From positions 1 to 64,000 of the forward strand of contig JAPLPE010000021.1 in NCBI GenBank assembly GCA_026400355.1: DNA of 64,000 nt, given 5' to 3'. A program made the translations under genes and the position numbers. The notes beneath the pieces were generated by a model that saw only the letters and a program-made list of their open reading frames with translations, ran no database searches and was not told the DNA's origin. The stretch comes from Rhodobacterales bacterium (GTDB lineage: Bacteria > Pseudomonadota > Alphaproteobacteria > Rhodobacterales > Rhodobacteraceae). Position 1 is the stretch's first letter, and the number at the start of each line of letters is the position of its first letter. This document shows positions 1 to 8,854 of the stretch, one piece after another.

Positions 1-1
1 C

Positions 2-121
2 CGCAAAGCCGCCGCCCGCACCTACGAGGAGCTCTGGAAAGCCGTAGGCGCCGTCTGCAACCTCTTCACCGAGGACGAATGCCTCAACTACTTCATCGCC
101 GCAGGATACAAACCCGAATGA
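2..121 (+). mobile_element. IS630-type transposase, C-terminal end only (cut by window edge)
   Basis: The first 39 codons run open from the window edge to a TGA at 119-121. The peptide ends in a tail resembling IS630-family DDE transposases (an ELWKAVG stretch, then ECLNYFIAAGY just before the stop). The catalytic residues would lie upstream, outside the window, so whether the element is intact cannot be judged. The terminal inverted repeat should lie just past the stop but is not recognisable without the other end. The family call rests on the tail only. Confidence 0.6.
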
Positions 122-302
122 ACGCGACACGCTCTAGCAAACCTTTCATAATCATGTATTTGCGCGATATCCCCCTCCCCTTTTCCGGTGGGGGTGAATT
201 GGCGAATACCTTCTTAACCTGCGCCATGTTAGCGATTCCGGGTCAGCGGTTGCCTTAGCGTCAACTGCGGGGCGCTGGGCATCTGCGTTGATGACGTTGG
301 CA

Positions 303-317
303 TTAACGCTTCGTTAA
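303..317. promoter_or_regulatory. Short perfect inverted repeat upstream of the luxR leader ORF
   Basis: TTAACG-CTT-CGTTAA, 6-bp arms with a 3-base spacer, lies about 20 bp before the leader ORF start at 339. It is at a plausible operator distance from a quorum-sensing locus, but it does not look like a canonical lux box and could be chance. The rest of 122-338 holds no gene that I can support. Confidence 0.25.
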
Positions 318-338
318 CCTTTGGACCTGAAGGTAGTC

Positions 339-578
339 ATGGGACAATTCTGGATCATCAACGTACTCACCGACCTCAAGAATTTCGCGAGCCTGAACGA
401 ACTTCCGCAGCTGGCCCGCCACCTTGAAGAGACCACACGTGTGGCCGCCGTTGAGATTGCAGAAACGACGGGGGAGATGTCCTGTGGGGTGTTACGGGAT
501 GGCGCTGGAAGTCGAAAAGTATCTGGAACGGGTGGAACGGGCCGACGGATTGTCCGACATCCAGACGCTCATCGTTGA
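339..578 (+). CDS. Small leader protein upstream of luxR
   Basis: A 79-codon ORF whose ATG follows a GAAGG ribosome-binding site by about 5 nt. A TTG at 321 is an alternative in-frame start. The N-terminal half looks like a compact helical protein (WIINVLTDLKNFASLNEL, then an acidic helix). From memory, short proteins with this look are common immediately upstream of luxR-type genes in Rhodobacteraceae. The function is unknown to me. The 3' third overlaps the luxR start by 80 bp in another frame and reads as low-complexity Gly/Arg sequence, so the original stop may have been lost and the functional part may be only about 50 residues. Confidence 0.5.
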   Translation: MGQFWIINVLTDLKNFASLNELPQLARHLEETTRVAAVEIAETTGEMSCGVLRDGAGSRKVSGTGGTGRRIVRHPDAHR

Positions 579-1281
579 TCTGCGGGATCATTACCGCGTC
601 CATCACGTGGTCTATCACTGGGTCAGTTCAGACGGGGAACAGTACGGCTGCGGCACCTATGACCCGAAATGGGTGCAGCACTACGTGGACAGCGAATACC
701 TGCGGATCGACCCGGTGATCATCGGCTGTTTCCAGCGGTTTCATCCTGTGGATTGGAAACGGCTGGATTGGTCATCGAAACAGGCGCGGACGTTCCAGCA
801 GGACGCGATTGCGCATGGGGTGGGCAATCAGGGCTATTCCATCCCGATCCGGGGGCCGAACGGGCAGTTTGCGTTGTTCAGCCTTTCGCATAGCTGTTCC
901 GACGCGGAATGGTCGGACTTTACCCGGACGCACCAGCGGGAACTGATCCTGATTGCGCATTACTTCAACCTAAAGGCGCTGGAGTTTGAAAAGAACCGCA
1001 CCCCGGAACCGTCGCGGGGCCTGTCCCCGCGCGAGGTGGATGCGCTGACCTTTCTGGCGATGGGATATGCACGCGGTCAGGTGGCCGACATGCTGTCGAT
1101 TTCGGAACATACATTGCGGGCCTATATCGAAAGCGCGCGGTTCAAGCTGGGCGCAATGAACACAACGCATGCGGTGGCGCGCGCGATGGTCGAGGGGCTG
1201 ATCATCGTGGGCGGGGCGGCGCGGGCGGCGCAGGGGGACTGGCCGGGGCGCAAGGAGGTGGTGCGGACGCAGGCCCGCTAG
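499..1281 (+). CDS. LuxR-family quorum-sensing transcriptional regulator
   Basis: A 260-residue acyl-homoserine-lactone-responsive activator. The N-terminal autoinducer-binding domain (about 20-165) keeps the signature residues: W and Y in KWVQHYVDSEY, the Asp-Pro pair in RIDPVI, Trp in VDWKRL and Gly in NQGYSIPI. The C-terminal LuxR helix-turn-helix begins at LSPREVDAL and ends near MVEGLI. ATG at 499 is chosen because homology starts there and a GGGGT motif precedes it; an upstream in-frame ATG at 424 would add 25 residues encoded inside the leader ORF. The gene is followed after about 100 bp by a luxI homologue on the same strand, so the two form a cognate pair. The ligand cannot be inferred. 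Confidence 0.9.
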   Translation: MALEVEKYLERVERADGLSDIQTLIVDLRDHYRVHHVVYHWVSSDGEQYGCGTYDPKWVQHYVDSEYLRIDPVIIGCFQRFHPVDWKRLDWSSKQARTFQQDAIAHGVGNQGYSIPIRGPNGQFALFSLSHSCSDAEWSDFTRTHQRELILIAHYFNLKALEFEKNRTPEPSRGLSPREVDALTFLAMGYARGQVADMLSISEHTLRAYIESARFKLGAMNTTHAVARAMVEGLIIVGGAARAAQGDWPGRKEVVRTQAR

Positions 1282-1382
1282 GGTGGTGTTTACCGTTGCA
1301 GGACGTGGGTATAGGCCACCGTTAACCAATCTTTCGCTAGCATCCAGGCATCAGACCTGACTGCTTTCAGAGGGGCCACAGG

Positions 1383-2015
1383 ATGCTTCGCTACCTTTAC
1401 GCCCGCGACCTTGAACAGTTTCAGCGCCTTCAGGACAGCATGTTCCGCGACCGTGCGGACCAGTTTCACCGCCGTCTGGGATGGGATGTGACGGTCGACG
1501 GGCGCGGCTGGGAACGGGATCAGTATGACGATCTGAACCCGCTTTACGTGATCTGGGAACGGCCCGACGGGCTGCATGGTGGGTCGACGCGGTTCCTGCC
1601 GACGACAGGGCGGACAATGGTCAATGAACATTTCCTGCATCTGACGGATGGGGTGGCGTTCCGGAGCCCTTTCATCTGGGAATGCACAAGGTTCTGCCTT
1701 GCCCCCGAGGCGCCGTCGCGGGTTGCTTCGGCGCTCATGGTCGGCGGGGGGGAGTTGATGCGGGCGTTCAACCTGCGGCATTTCGTGGGCGTGTTCGATG
1801 CGCCGATGGTGCGGATCTACCGGATGTTGGGGTCGGTGCCCGATGTGCTGGGGTCACAGGGCACGGGGCGCGGGGCGGTCAGTGTGGGGCTGTGGCATTA
1901 TGCGTCCGAGGAGCGGCGGCGGGTTCTGGAACGGGCGGGCATGTCGTCAGAACTGTCCGAGCATTGGTTCCAGCGGTCATTCGGCCATCCGGTTGAGGCG
2001 CGGATGATCGCCTGA
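1383..2015 (+). CDS. Acyl-homoserine-lactone synthase (LuxI family)
   Basis: A 210-residue enzyme of the LuxI family, which makes N-acyl-homoserine lactones from S-adenosylmethionine and an acyl carrier. The conserved N-terminal core is visible: FRDRADQFHRRLGW, the acidic pair in QYDDLNP, Arg in GSTRFLP, and Glu/Arg in WECTRF. Length matches the family. A GAGGGG ribosome-binding site lies about 7 nt before the ATG. It sits directly downstream of the luxR homologue. A weak dyad, ACCTGACTGCTTTCAGAGG, at about 1355-1373 overlaps the ribosome-binding site; I do not call it a lux box. Acyl-chain specificity cannot be read from sequence. Confidence 0.92.
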   Translation: MLRYLYARDLEQFQRLQDSMFRDRADQFHRRLGWDVTVDGRGWERDQYDDLNPLYVIWERPDGLHGGSTRFLPTTGRTMVNEHFLHLTDGVAFRSPFIWECTRFCLAPEAPSRVASALMVGGGELMRAFNLRHFVGVFDAPMVRIYRMLGSVPDVLGSQGTGRGAVSVGLWHYASEERRRVLERAGMSSELSEHWFQRSFGHPVEARMIA

Positions 2016-2055
2016 CCCACTGGTCGCGGTCACTCCGGGCGGATAGGGTCCGCGC

Positions 2056-3582
2056 ATGAATGTGCCTGCGCTGACTTTTTCCCCTGACCAGGCGGAGGCT
2101 TGGGATTGCGTGGCAGTGATGCTTCGGCAATCGGGCGTCGATCTGGACGACAGCCTTCTGCAGCCGCCGCAGACTGATACGACCGCCGTCATGGCCGTGA
2201 TCGGCAAGGCGGGGTCGGGCAAGACGATGCTTCTCGCGGCGCTTTACCGGGCGCTCAAGGAAGCGGGGGTCGATATCGTTTCGGGTGATTGGGAGGGGAA
2301 GAAGCGGCGCGAACGGCGGACGCTGGCCATTCTGGCGCCGACGAACAAGGCGGCCTCGGTCCTGCGGGGGCATGGGGTGCCCGCGACGACGATCCACCGC
2401 ATCCTTTACACGCCGGTTTATGATCCGCAGTACGAAAAGGTGGCCGAATGGCTGGCCGGTCAGGGCGAACGGCCGGTGCTCGAGGGGCTGACGGACATCC
2501 AGTTGGACCGGGCCTGGACGTCCTACCTGACCTATTCGTCCGTCCCGGCCGCGCTTGCTTCGGCGGGGTTGCGGGGGTCGGATTTCATCACGGGCTGGAA
2601 GCGGCGCGAAGAGCCGCTGGATATCGGCTTTGTCGATGAAAGTTCCATGCTGGACGAGCGGCAGTTTGAGGATCTGAAAGAGATCTTTCCGACGCTGCTG
2701 CTGTTTGGTGATCCGGCGCAGTTGCCCCCGGTGCAAAGCAGCGGCGGGATGGTGTTTGACACCCTGCCCGATGCCCGCAAGCTGGTGCTGCACCGCGTCC
2801 ACAGGCAGGATGCGGACAACCCGATCCTTGATCTGGCCCATGCGCTGGCCGATCCGGAGCTTGATTTCGAAACCTTCGAGCGGATGGTCGAGGATGCGTC
2901 CCGCACAGATCCGCGTGTCGTGATGGCGCAAAGGGTCGAGGCCGATCTGATGGCACGCTCACCGGTTCTGGTCTGGCGGAATGCGACGCGCATCCGGCTG
3001 ATCCATGCGTTCCGGGGAGCGTTCAACGCGCCTGCGGATGCGCTCTTGCCGGGTGAGCCGCTGATCTGCGACGGGATCGAACTGCCCCTGAAGCACCGCA
3101 AGAAGCGGCTGGATCTTGAGGCGCGGGGGCTGATCAAGGGGGCGCAGGTCATTTATCTGGGCCGGGGTAAGCGCGACGGGTTTTCGCGCCTGCATGTGAT
3201 CGGGGCCGAGGACCCGCAAGTGAGTGCCGCGTCCATCGTGAAGATCGAGCAAGAGGGGGATGCGGAGCCCTTTGTCCCCTTTGCCGCCAAGATGGGGGCA
3301 ACGTTCCTGCACGGGGCGGCGGTGACAATCCACAAAGCGCAGGGATCGCAATGGGATACGGTGCAGGTCTTTGCCCCCGATATCTATGCGGCAAGCCGGA
3401 TGGGCCGGATCGAGGCAGGGCAGCCGCTGTGGAAACGGCTGGCCTATGTGGCAATAACGCGGGCGGAACGAGAATTGCGCTGGGTGGTGCGGCCGATGCT
3501 GGCCAAACCAAAGGCAGAGCTTGGGGTCGATGACCTGACAGTGCCGGCCACGGCACTGCAACTGACGGGAGAAGACGAATGA
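2056..3582 (+). CDS. RecD-like ATP-dependent DNA helicase (superfamily 1)
   Basis: A 508-residue SF1 helicase. Walker A is GKAGSGKT near residue 52. Motif Ia (APTNKAASVLRGH), the Walker B region (VDESSMLD), motif III (FGDPAQLPPV) and a UvrD-type C-terminal signature (TIHKAQGSQW, then AYVAITRAERELRWV) are present in order. The AAA_30 plus UvrD_C_2 arrangement resembles RecD2-type and phage Dda-like helicases rather than the RecD subunit of RecBCD. A role in DNA repair or recombination is inferred. The stop overlaps the next start (ATGA), so it is translationally coupled to the SDR gene, although the two functions have no obvious link. Confidence 0.88.
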   Translation: MNVPALTFSPDQAEAWDCVAVMLRQSGVDLDDSLLQPPQTDTTAVMAVIGKAGSGKTMLLAALYRALKEAGVDIVSGDWEGKKRRERRTLAILAPTNKAASVLRGHGVPATTIHRILYTPVYDPQYEKVAEWLAGQGERPVLEGLTDIQLDRAWTSYLTYSSVPAALASAGLRGSDFITGWKRREEPLDIGFVDESSMLDERQFEDLKEIFPTLLLFGDPAQLPPVQSSGGMVFDTLPDARKLVLHRVHRQDADNPILDLAHALADPELDFETFERMVEDASRTDPRVVMAQRVEADLMARSPVLVWRNATRIRLIHAFRGAFNAPADALLPGEPLICDGIELPLKHRKKRLDLEARGLIKGAQVIYLGRGKRDGFSRLHVIGAEDPQVSAASIVKIEQEGDAEPFVPFAAKMGATFLHGAAVTIHKAQGSQWDTVQVFAPDIYAASRMGRIEAGQPLWKRLAYVAITRAERELRWVVRPMLAKPKAELGVDDLTVPATALQLTGEDE

Positions 3583-4307
3583 AGACGATCATCGTGACGG
3601 GGGCGTCGAGCGGCATCGGCCGGGCGGTGGCTGAGAGGTTTCTGGCCTCGGGCTGGCGCGTGGGGCTGGTGGCGCGGCGGGCCGACAAGTTGAAAGAGAT
3701 GGCGGCGGCCCATCCCGGTGCCTTTGCCCTGCCCTGTGACGTGACGCAGGAGGATGAGGTGGATAATGCCTTCAAGGCCTATGCAAATGAGGCCGGACGG
3801 CTGGATGTGCTGTTCAACAATGCGGGTGTGTTCACCCCCCCTGCCCCGATCGACGAGATCCCGGTGGCCGACTGGCATCATGCGGTGTCGGTCAACCTGA
3901 CGGGCATGTTCCTGTGTGCGCGGGCAGCTTTTGGCCAGATGCGGCGGCAGGCGCCGCAGGGCGGGCGGATCATCAACAACGGGTCGATTTCCGCCTATGC
4001 ACCGCGCGAAGGGTCGGTGACGTATACGACGACGAAGCACGGGATCTCTGGGCTGACCAAGACTTTGGCCTATGACGGGCGGGCCTTTGACATTGCCTGC
4101 GGGCAAATCGACATCGGCAATGCGCGGACCGAGATGGTGGACGCGATGATCATCCGCGAAAAGGCGGCGGGCCGTGCTGTGCCCTATACGATGGATGTGG
4201 GGTTGGTTGCGGATGCGGTGCTGCGGATGGCGGAACTGCCGGCCGAGGCGAATGTGCTGTTCCAGACGATCATGGCGACGAAGATGCCCTTTGTCGGGCG
4301 GGGATAG
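3579..4307 (+). CDS. SDR-family NAD(P)-dependent oxidoreductase
   Basis: A 242-residue classical short-chain dehydrogenase/reductase. The N-terminal cofactor motif is TGASSGIGR. NNAG occurs in LFNNAGVFTP. The catalytic Ser lies in NNGSISAY and the catalytic pair in a YTTTK motif (Tyr-x-x-x-Lys). Substrate is unknown. The start overlaps the helicase stop by 4 nt. The ORF ends at 4307, about 100 bp before the 3' end of the convergent ccr relic. Confidence 0.88.
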   Translation: MKTIIVTGASSGIGRAVAERFLASGWRVGLVARRADKLKEMAAAHPGAFALPCDVTQEDEVDNAFKAYANEAGRLDVLFNNAGVFTPPAPIDEIPVADWHHAVSVNLTGMFLCARAAFGQMRRQAPQGGRIINNGSISAYAPREGSVTYTTTKHGISGLTKTLAYDGRAFDIACGQIDIGNARTEMVDAMIIREKAAGRAVPYTMDVGLVADAVLRMAELPAEANVLFQTIMATKMPFVGRG

Positions 4308-4413
4308 GTTTGGCTGGCGGCGGGGGGGGCACTGCTGCCCGGTTGCGCCTCCCCACGGGATGTTTGGGACCAGAAGAAGCTGCGGGACAGGGTCAGATTG
4401 TCCTGCAGTTTGT

Positions 4414-5693
4414 TCAGTGTGAGGCGGCGACGGCGTCGTCCCACGTCCGCAGGCTGGTCGGGGGTGGCTGGACAAGCACAGCCATGTGTCCGGGCTTGTG
4501 TTCGTTGTGGCGCATCTTGGTATGGGCGAGCGGGATCTGCGTCCTGCCGAAGGCCTCGGACATGCGGGGATAATGCGGCGGGTCAGCATCAGGTCGTTGG
4601 CGGCGCTGGCCTGCTTGAGATTAGCGAAATGGGAGCCCAGCACGCGTTTCTGGTGCATCCAGAGGTAACGGGCATCGAGCGTGAGGCTGAACCCGCTCGT
4701 GCCTGCGCAGATCACGACCATGCCGCCGCGTTTGACCACGAAGACCAAGACGGGGAATGTCGCCTCGCCGGGGTGTTCGAAGACCAAGTCGACGTTGACG
4801 CCCTTGCCGGTGATGTCCCAGATCGCGTTGCCGAACCTGCGAACTTCGTTGAACCAGTCCCTGTATTCGGGTGCGTTGACCTTGGGCTTCTGGCCCCAGC
4901 ATTTGAAATCGTTGCGGTTCATGACGTCCTTGGCGCCGAGCGACATAACGAAATCGCGCTTGGATTCGTCCGAGATGACGCCGATCGCATTGGCACCCGC
5001 AGTGTTGATCAACTGGATCGCATAGGAGCCGAGGCCGCCTGACGGGCCCCAGACCGGTGCGTTCTGGCCGGGTTTGACTTCGTGCGGGTCATGGCCGAAG
5101 AGCAACCTGCAGGCGGTGGCGAGCGTCAGGGTGGAGCAGGCCGACTCCTTCCAAGTGAGGTGCCGGAGGCAGCGCATGAGTTGCTGGGACCGAACGCAGG
5201 TGAACTGGGCAAAGGAGCCGTCGGGGGTTTCATAGCCCCAGGTGCGCTGGCTGGGCGAAAACATCGGGTCGCCGCCGTTGCAGTGGTCGTCGTCGCCGTC
5301 GTCCTGATTGCAGTGGATAACGACTTCGTCCCCGACCTTCCAGCGTTTGACCTTGTCGCCGACGGCCCAGACGATGCCCGAGGCGTCGGAACCTGCGATC
5401 TGGAGGTCGGCCCCGTGGACATCGAAGGGCGAGATGGGGATGCCAAGGCCGGCCCAGACGCCGTTGTAGTTGACGCCGGCGGCCATGACCCTGACGAGGA
5501 CCTCGTCACTTGCCGGGTGGGGGGTGTCGACGACTTCGGTCTGGAAGGAGTCTTCGGGTTTGCCGTGGCGTTCGCGGCGGATGGTTCATGCGTGCATTCT
5601 GGCGGGGACGTGGCCCAGCGAGGGCATTTCGCCGAAGGCATAGAGATCCCTGATCTCGGCGGCAAGGGTGGGGCTGTTCAGGTCAAGGGCCAT
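4414..5693 (-). pseudogene. ccr: Crotonyl-CoA carboxylase/reductase, inactivated
   Basis: The reconstructed product runs from MALDLNSPTLAAEIRDLY at 5693 to a stop at 4414 and matches Ccr of the ethylmalonyl-CoA pathway over its whole length (AAGVNYNGVWAGLGIP, NQDDGDDDHCNGGDPMFSP, WDITGKGVNVD, MWMHQKR-like segment). Two lesions break it: codon 36, normally Trp in MHAWTIRRERHG, is TGA (5586-5588), and one base is missing near 4572 (ATTATCCC where ATTGATCCC is expected), after which the C-terminus continues in another frame. Many substitutions at normally invariant sites (Arg or Tyr to Cys, Glu to Lys, WGASGG to WGPSGG) point to long decay rather than sequencing error. An intact copy elsewhere is likely if the pathway is used. 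An upstream in-frame ATG at 5705 is possible. Confidence 0.88.
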
Positions 5694-5808
5694 GGCCGTC
5701 GTCATGATCGCGGTCCTGTCATGCCGCGGCGCAGAATCACCCGACCGGAGGGACGGGAACATAATCTATACGTAATATTGCAACAAATAATGTAAGAAAT
5801 TGGTAATT

Positions 5809-7209
5809 TTATTGATTTGGAGTTGGTGAGATCGTGTCGAGCGCAGCCTCCTGCCGGTCAAAATGGTGGGCGATGGAATTGGCGTAATAGGCGATCACGT
5901 CTTGTTCGCCTGGGACGATCCGCACACCCTCCGGGCCTTCGGTGATAACCTTGCGTTGGGCCAGCAGGGCCAGCGCGTCGGTCACGATGGTTTCCGGGTC
6001 GCGGCGGGGGAGCGTCATGGCCCCGCCGGCAAGCTGGTCGAGAAGCGCGTCGACCTGTGTGACCAGTGCGGTGCGGGTCGCGGGCCGAGTGGCCAGAAGG
6101 CAGCGGGCGACGAGCGGGACTGGAAGGACGGGTACGGCGGCGCTGACGCGGCGCATGAGTTCGACGGCCACGGCCTCGACCGGGGGTTCATGGGTGGTTT
6201 CGAGGAAAGCGGCGAGGGAGAGGGGTTCACCGAAGCTGACGGAGGCCGTGCCAAATTCCTTGAACCGTCCGGTCAGGCGTTTCCAGAAATGCGCGCCGAG
6301 ACCGCCCAGAACGGTGCCTAGTGGCGGGCGGAACCGGCGCACCCCACTTTTGTCGGCGGCGATGAGGAAACGATCTTCGAGCACGCGATCATAGTTGAGG
6401 GCGACGGGGACAAAGATCACCTCGCGCCCGCCGGGTTCATAGTCTTCGACGATGTAGCTGAGCAGTCCCATTCGGGGTGGCGCAATGCGGCCGGTGAGGC
6501 TGAGGCCGCCTTCAGGGAAGAAGGCCTGTGTCACGCCGCCCTGCGTAGCCATCTGGACGTAGCGGGCCAGCACCTTGCGGTAGAGGTCACCGCGCGCGCG
6601 GCGGCGGATGAAGTAGGCGCCCATCGTCCTGATCATCCAGGACAGTGGCCAGACACGGGCCCATTCGCCCACAGCATAGGAGAGCGCCGAGGCACGGGCG
6701 ACGAGGTAGGTCACAAGGACATAGTCCATGTTGCTGCGGTGGTTCATCACGAAGATGACGGCGGCATCGGGGTCGATCTGTTCGAGAAGCTCGCGGTCAA
6801 AGGCGCCAAGACGGATGCGGTAAAGCGAGCGCGAGATCCATTTGGCGAGGCGTGTTCCGATGGTGAAGTAGGCCGTGGCCGAGAAGGAGGGGACAATCTC
6901 GCGGGCATAGCGGCGGGCCTGTTCGAAGCCCACGTTTTCCGGAATGCTTTCCTTCTTGGCATGTTCGACGACTGCCGCCGTCACCTTGGGGTCGTAGATC
7001 AGTCGCTGGATCATGTCGTGGCGGCGGGCGAGCTTGAACGGCTCGATCGGGCGTGTGAGGCGTGTGTTGAGGCGGCCAACGACCCGCTCCATCCGGATCC
7101 GGAAAAACCAGCGGACCGAGGGGAAGAGGAAATGCGAGGCGAAGGTGACCGCTGCGAAAAGCAGGATCAGGATCAGAAGCCACAGAGGAACGGCCACGGA
7201 CTGTGTCAT
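5809..7209 (-). CDS. PlsB-like glycerol-3-phosphate / lysophosphatidate acyltransferase
   Basis: A 466-residue membrane-associated acyltransferase. One N-terminal transmembrane helix (about residues 8-28) is followed by a PlsC/PlsB-type catalytic domain carrying the HX4D box as NHRSNMD (about 155-161), the FFPEGGLSLTG block, and a downstream segment binding phosphate (VPVALNYDRVLEDRF). Length and C-terminal helical domain suit PlsB-related proteins rather than short PlsC. Expected role: transfer of an acyl chain to the glycerol phosphate backbone during phospholipid synthesis. It is transcribed on the minus strand; the 100-bp AT-rich gap between it and the ccr relic holds no gene. Confidence 0.85.
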   Translation of the reverse strand: MTQSVAVPLWLLILILLFAAVTFASHFLFPSVRWFFRIRMERVVGRLNTRLTRPIEPFKLARRHDMIQRLIYDPKVTAAVVEHAKKESIPENVGFEQARRYAREIVPSFSATAYFTIGTRLAKWISRSLYRIRLGAFDRELLEQIDPDAAVIFVMNHRSNMDYVLVTYLVARASALSYAVGEWARVWPLSWMIRTMGAYFIRRRARGDLYRKVLARYVQMATQGGVTQAFFPEGGLSLTGRIAPPRMGLLSYIVEDYEPGGREVIFVPVALNYDRVLEDRFLIAADKSGVRRFRPPLGTVLGGLGAHFWKRLTGRFKEFGTASVSFGEPLSLAAFLETTHEPPVEAVAVELMRRVSAAVPVLPVPLVARCLLATRPATRTALVTQVDALLDQLAGGAMTLPRRDPETIVTDALALLAQRKVITEGPEGVRIVPGEQDVIAYYANSIAHHFDRQEAALDTISPTPNQ

Positions 7210-7307
7210 GCCGGGACCGTGACAGGCTTGAGAGGTTTCGTAAAGTTCCCGGGGTTTACCTGCATATTGCAGCAGCGCGGCGAACTGACATCGCCATATA
7301 ATTTCTT

Positions 7308-7637
7308 CTATGGAACTTCAGGGGTAATAAAACTGCTTTCAAAGTGAGTGCCGCCATGACCCAGATAGATCAGCCCTAGGTGCCAGTTGAGTGGCGCATA
7401 AGCAGTGGCATCAAGCTTCCTGACGTAAGTCAACAGCGCATTGTTGCTGCGAGCGCCCCATTGACCGTCGATGATACCGTTATAGTCACCAGTCAGAACA
7501 AGGCCTGCCTGGACAATCCTGACATTCTGTCCAGCCAGTAGAGATGGATCGAATGATGCATTCGCATCTACTTCCGCCCGAACAAAGTTCGAGAGAAAGC
7601 ATAGGCAAATGGTGAGCGTGATCCGTATTGACCGCAT
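7308..7637 (-). CDS. Small secreted protein with peptidoglycan-binding-like segment, probably truncated
   Basis: 109 residues with an N-terminal signal peptide (hydrophobic ITLTICLCFLSNF, likely cleavage after RAE). The middle, LTGDYNGIIDGQWGARSNNAL, resembles a peptidoglycan-binding type 1 repeat, usually followed by a catalytic domain. Here the protein stops soon after NWHLGLIYLG, so it may be the N-terminal remnant of a longer gene. Base composition is clearly more AT-rich than that of neighbours across roughly 7210-7690, suggesting transfer or decay. No good ribosome-binding site is seen at 7637. Confidence 0.5.
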   Translation of the reverse strand: MRSIRITLTICLCFLSNFVRAEVDANASFDPSLLAGQNVRIVQAGLVLTGDYNGIIDGQWGARSNNALLTYVRKLDATAYAPLNWHLGLIYLGHGGTHFESSFITPEVP

Positions 7638-7718
7638 AGGATACTACTCAGCCCAATTCGTGTTCAGACCAATAGCTTCATTCGCGGACTTGCTAGGCGC
7701 TTCTGTCACCAGCTTTGA

Positions 7719-8328
7719 TCATATGGGTTGGTTCACTGCATACATGGCAATGAACGCAAACAGGTTCACTGCCGGATGACATAGCATGCCGGACCCCAAC
7801 GTCCCGGTCCTCAGTCGCGATTCCATGCAGACCGTCCCGAATACCGTCGCCCCGATCAGGAACCCGACCGCCACCCAGGTCTGCACCTCCCCCTGCGCCG
7901 AAATGAACGTCAGGTGCCAGAACCCGAACAGCACCACAGCCATAGCCGCTGCAGGTCGGTCCGGTCGCGGCAAAAGCGCTCCGCCAGAAGAACGCTTCGG
8001 TCGTGGCATTGATCAGCGCTATCACCCCGATCAGCACGATCACTGGCACCGGCGCGACCTCCGGCGCCTTCATGCTGATCGCTGCCACCCAGATTATCGG
8101 GATGAAACAGGCGTAAGCAATCAGGGTTCCCGGCGGCTTGGCCTCGGCCCAGGCCAGTCGCTGCGCTTCGGTCGTACTCGCAAAGACCAGCACCGCCAGA
8201 GATACCCAGTAGATGACCATCCCCGCCACATAGCCCGCCCGCGGATCAAACCGCCCGGTCAGAAAACGAAACAGCCCCGCGAACACCGAGAGGGCACAAA
8301 GTGCTGCCAGCGCAAGCCTCCGGTCCAT
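7719..8328 (-). pseudogene. CPBP-family intramembrane metalloprotease, frameshifted
   Basis: The N-terminal half, with several hydrophobic helices, reads in one frame from the ATG at 8328 up to TEAFFWRSAF; the second half (FGFWHLTF, then CHPAVNLFAF and a stop at 7719) continues in another frame. The shift lies about 7945-7990. Together the pieces give the CPBP (Abi/CAAX-like) arrangement: an E-A-x3-R motif in place of EEx3R, FxxxH and HxxxN. The start overlaps the universal-stress-protein stop as TGATG, so it was translationally coupled. A sequencing error could explain the shift, but the altered first motif argues for real decay. Confidence 0.7.
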
Positions 8329-8783
8329 CAGGTGATGGCCTCAAGCCGTTCCTTACTCATGTCGCCCGGCACGATGGTGATGGGGATGGGCAGGCTGCCC
8401 GACTGCCGCGAAAGTTGCGTGACCAAAGGCCCGGGTCCCTTGTTGTCTGTCCCGGCGCCCAGAACCAGAACCCCGATCTCGGCATCCTCGCGGATCTGTG
8501 CCATGATCTCGGGCACCGGATCGCCCTCGCGGATGACAAGCTCCGGGTTCACACCCTGCTTGTCGCGCATCCATTTGGCAAAGACCTCGAAATGCACCTC
8601 GATCCGCTCACGCGCCTCCTCGCGCATGATCTCACCCACGCCGGCCCAGTGGTTGAAATCGTCGGGCCGGATGATCGACAGGATCTGCACCCCGCCCCCG
8701 GTCTTGGCCGCCCGCATCGCGGCAAAGCGCATGGCGTTCAGGCATTCCTTGCTGTCGTCCAGCACCACGAGGAATTTGCGCAT
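8328..8783 (-). CDS. Universal stress protein (UspA family)
   Basis: 151 residues of the UspA fold. The N-terminal strand-loop KFLVVLDDSKEC and the C-terminal nucleotide-loop region VLVLGAGTDNKGPGPLV followed by IPITIVPGDM match ATP-binding Usp proteins of the G-2x-G-9x-G(S/T) type, although the last part of that motif is not textbook. Role in stress resilience is inferred from the family. It is the first gene of a two-gene unit with the CPBP gene. Confidence 0.88.
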   Translation of the reverse strand: MRKFLVVLDDSKECLNAMRFAAMRAAKTGGGVQILSIIRPDDFNHWAGVGEIMREEARERIEVHFEVFAKWMRDKQGVNPELVIREGDPVPEIMAQIREDAEIGVLVLGAGTDNKGPGPLVTQLSRQSGSLPIPITIVPGDMSKERLEAIT

Positions 8784-8854
8784 CGGGTACTCCGTCCGGG
8801 CGATTGTGCCCGTCCGACATGTTGGCCGATCAGGGCCGGGCTGGCAACGCTTCT

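Noticed and set aside
1354-1373. Possible lux box before luxI
   Set aside because: Only a partial dyad, and it overlaps the ribosome-binding site, where an activator site is unlikely.
1879-2931. 350-codon minus-strand frame opposite the helicase
   Set aside because: Arg/His/Pro-rich shadow typical of GC-rich DNA, with no domain and opposite a clear helicase.
3444-4413. Long minus-strand frame continuing past the ccr relic under the SDR gene
   Set aside because: It is a shadow of the plus-strand SDR and helicase genes; protein similarity ends with Ccr.
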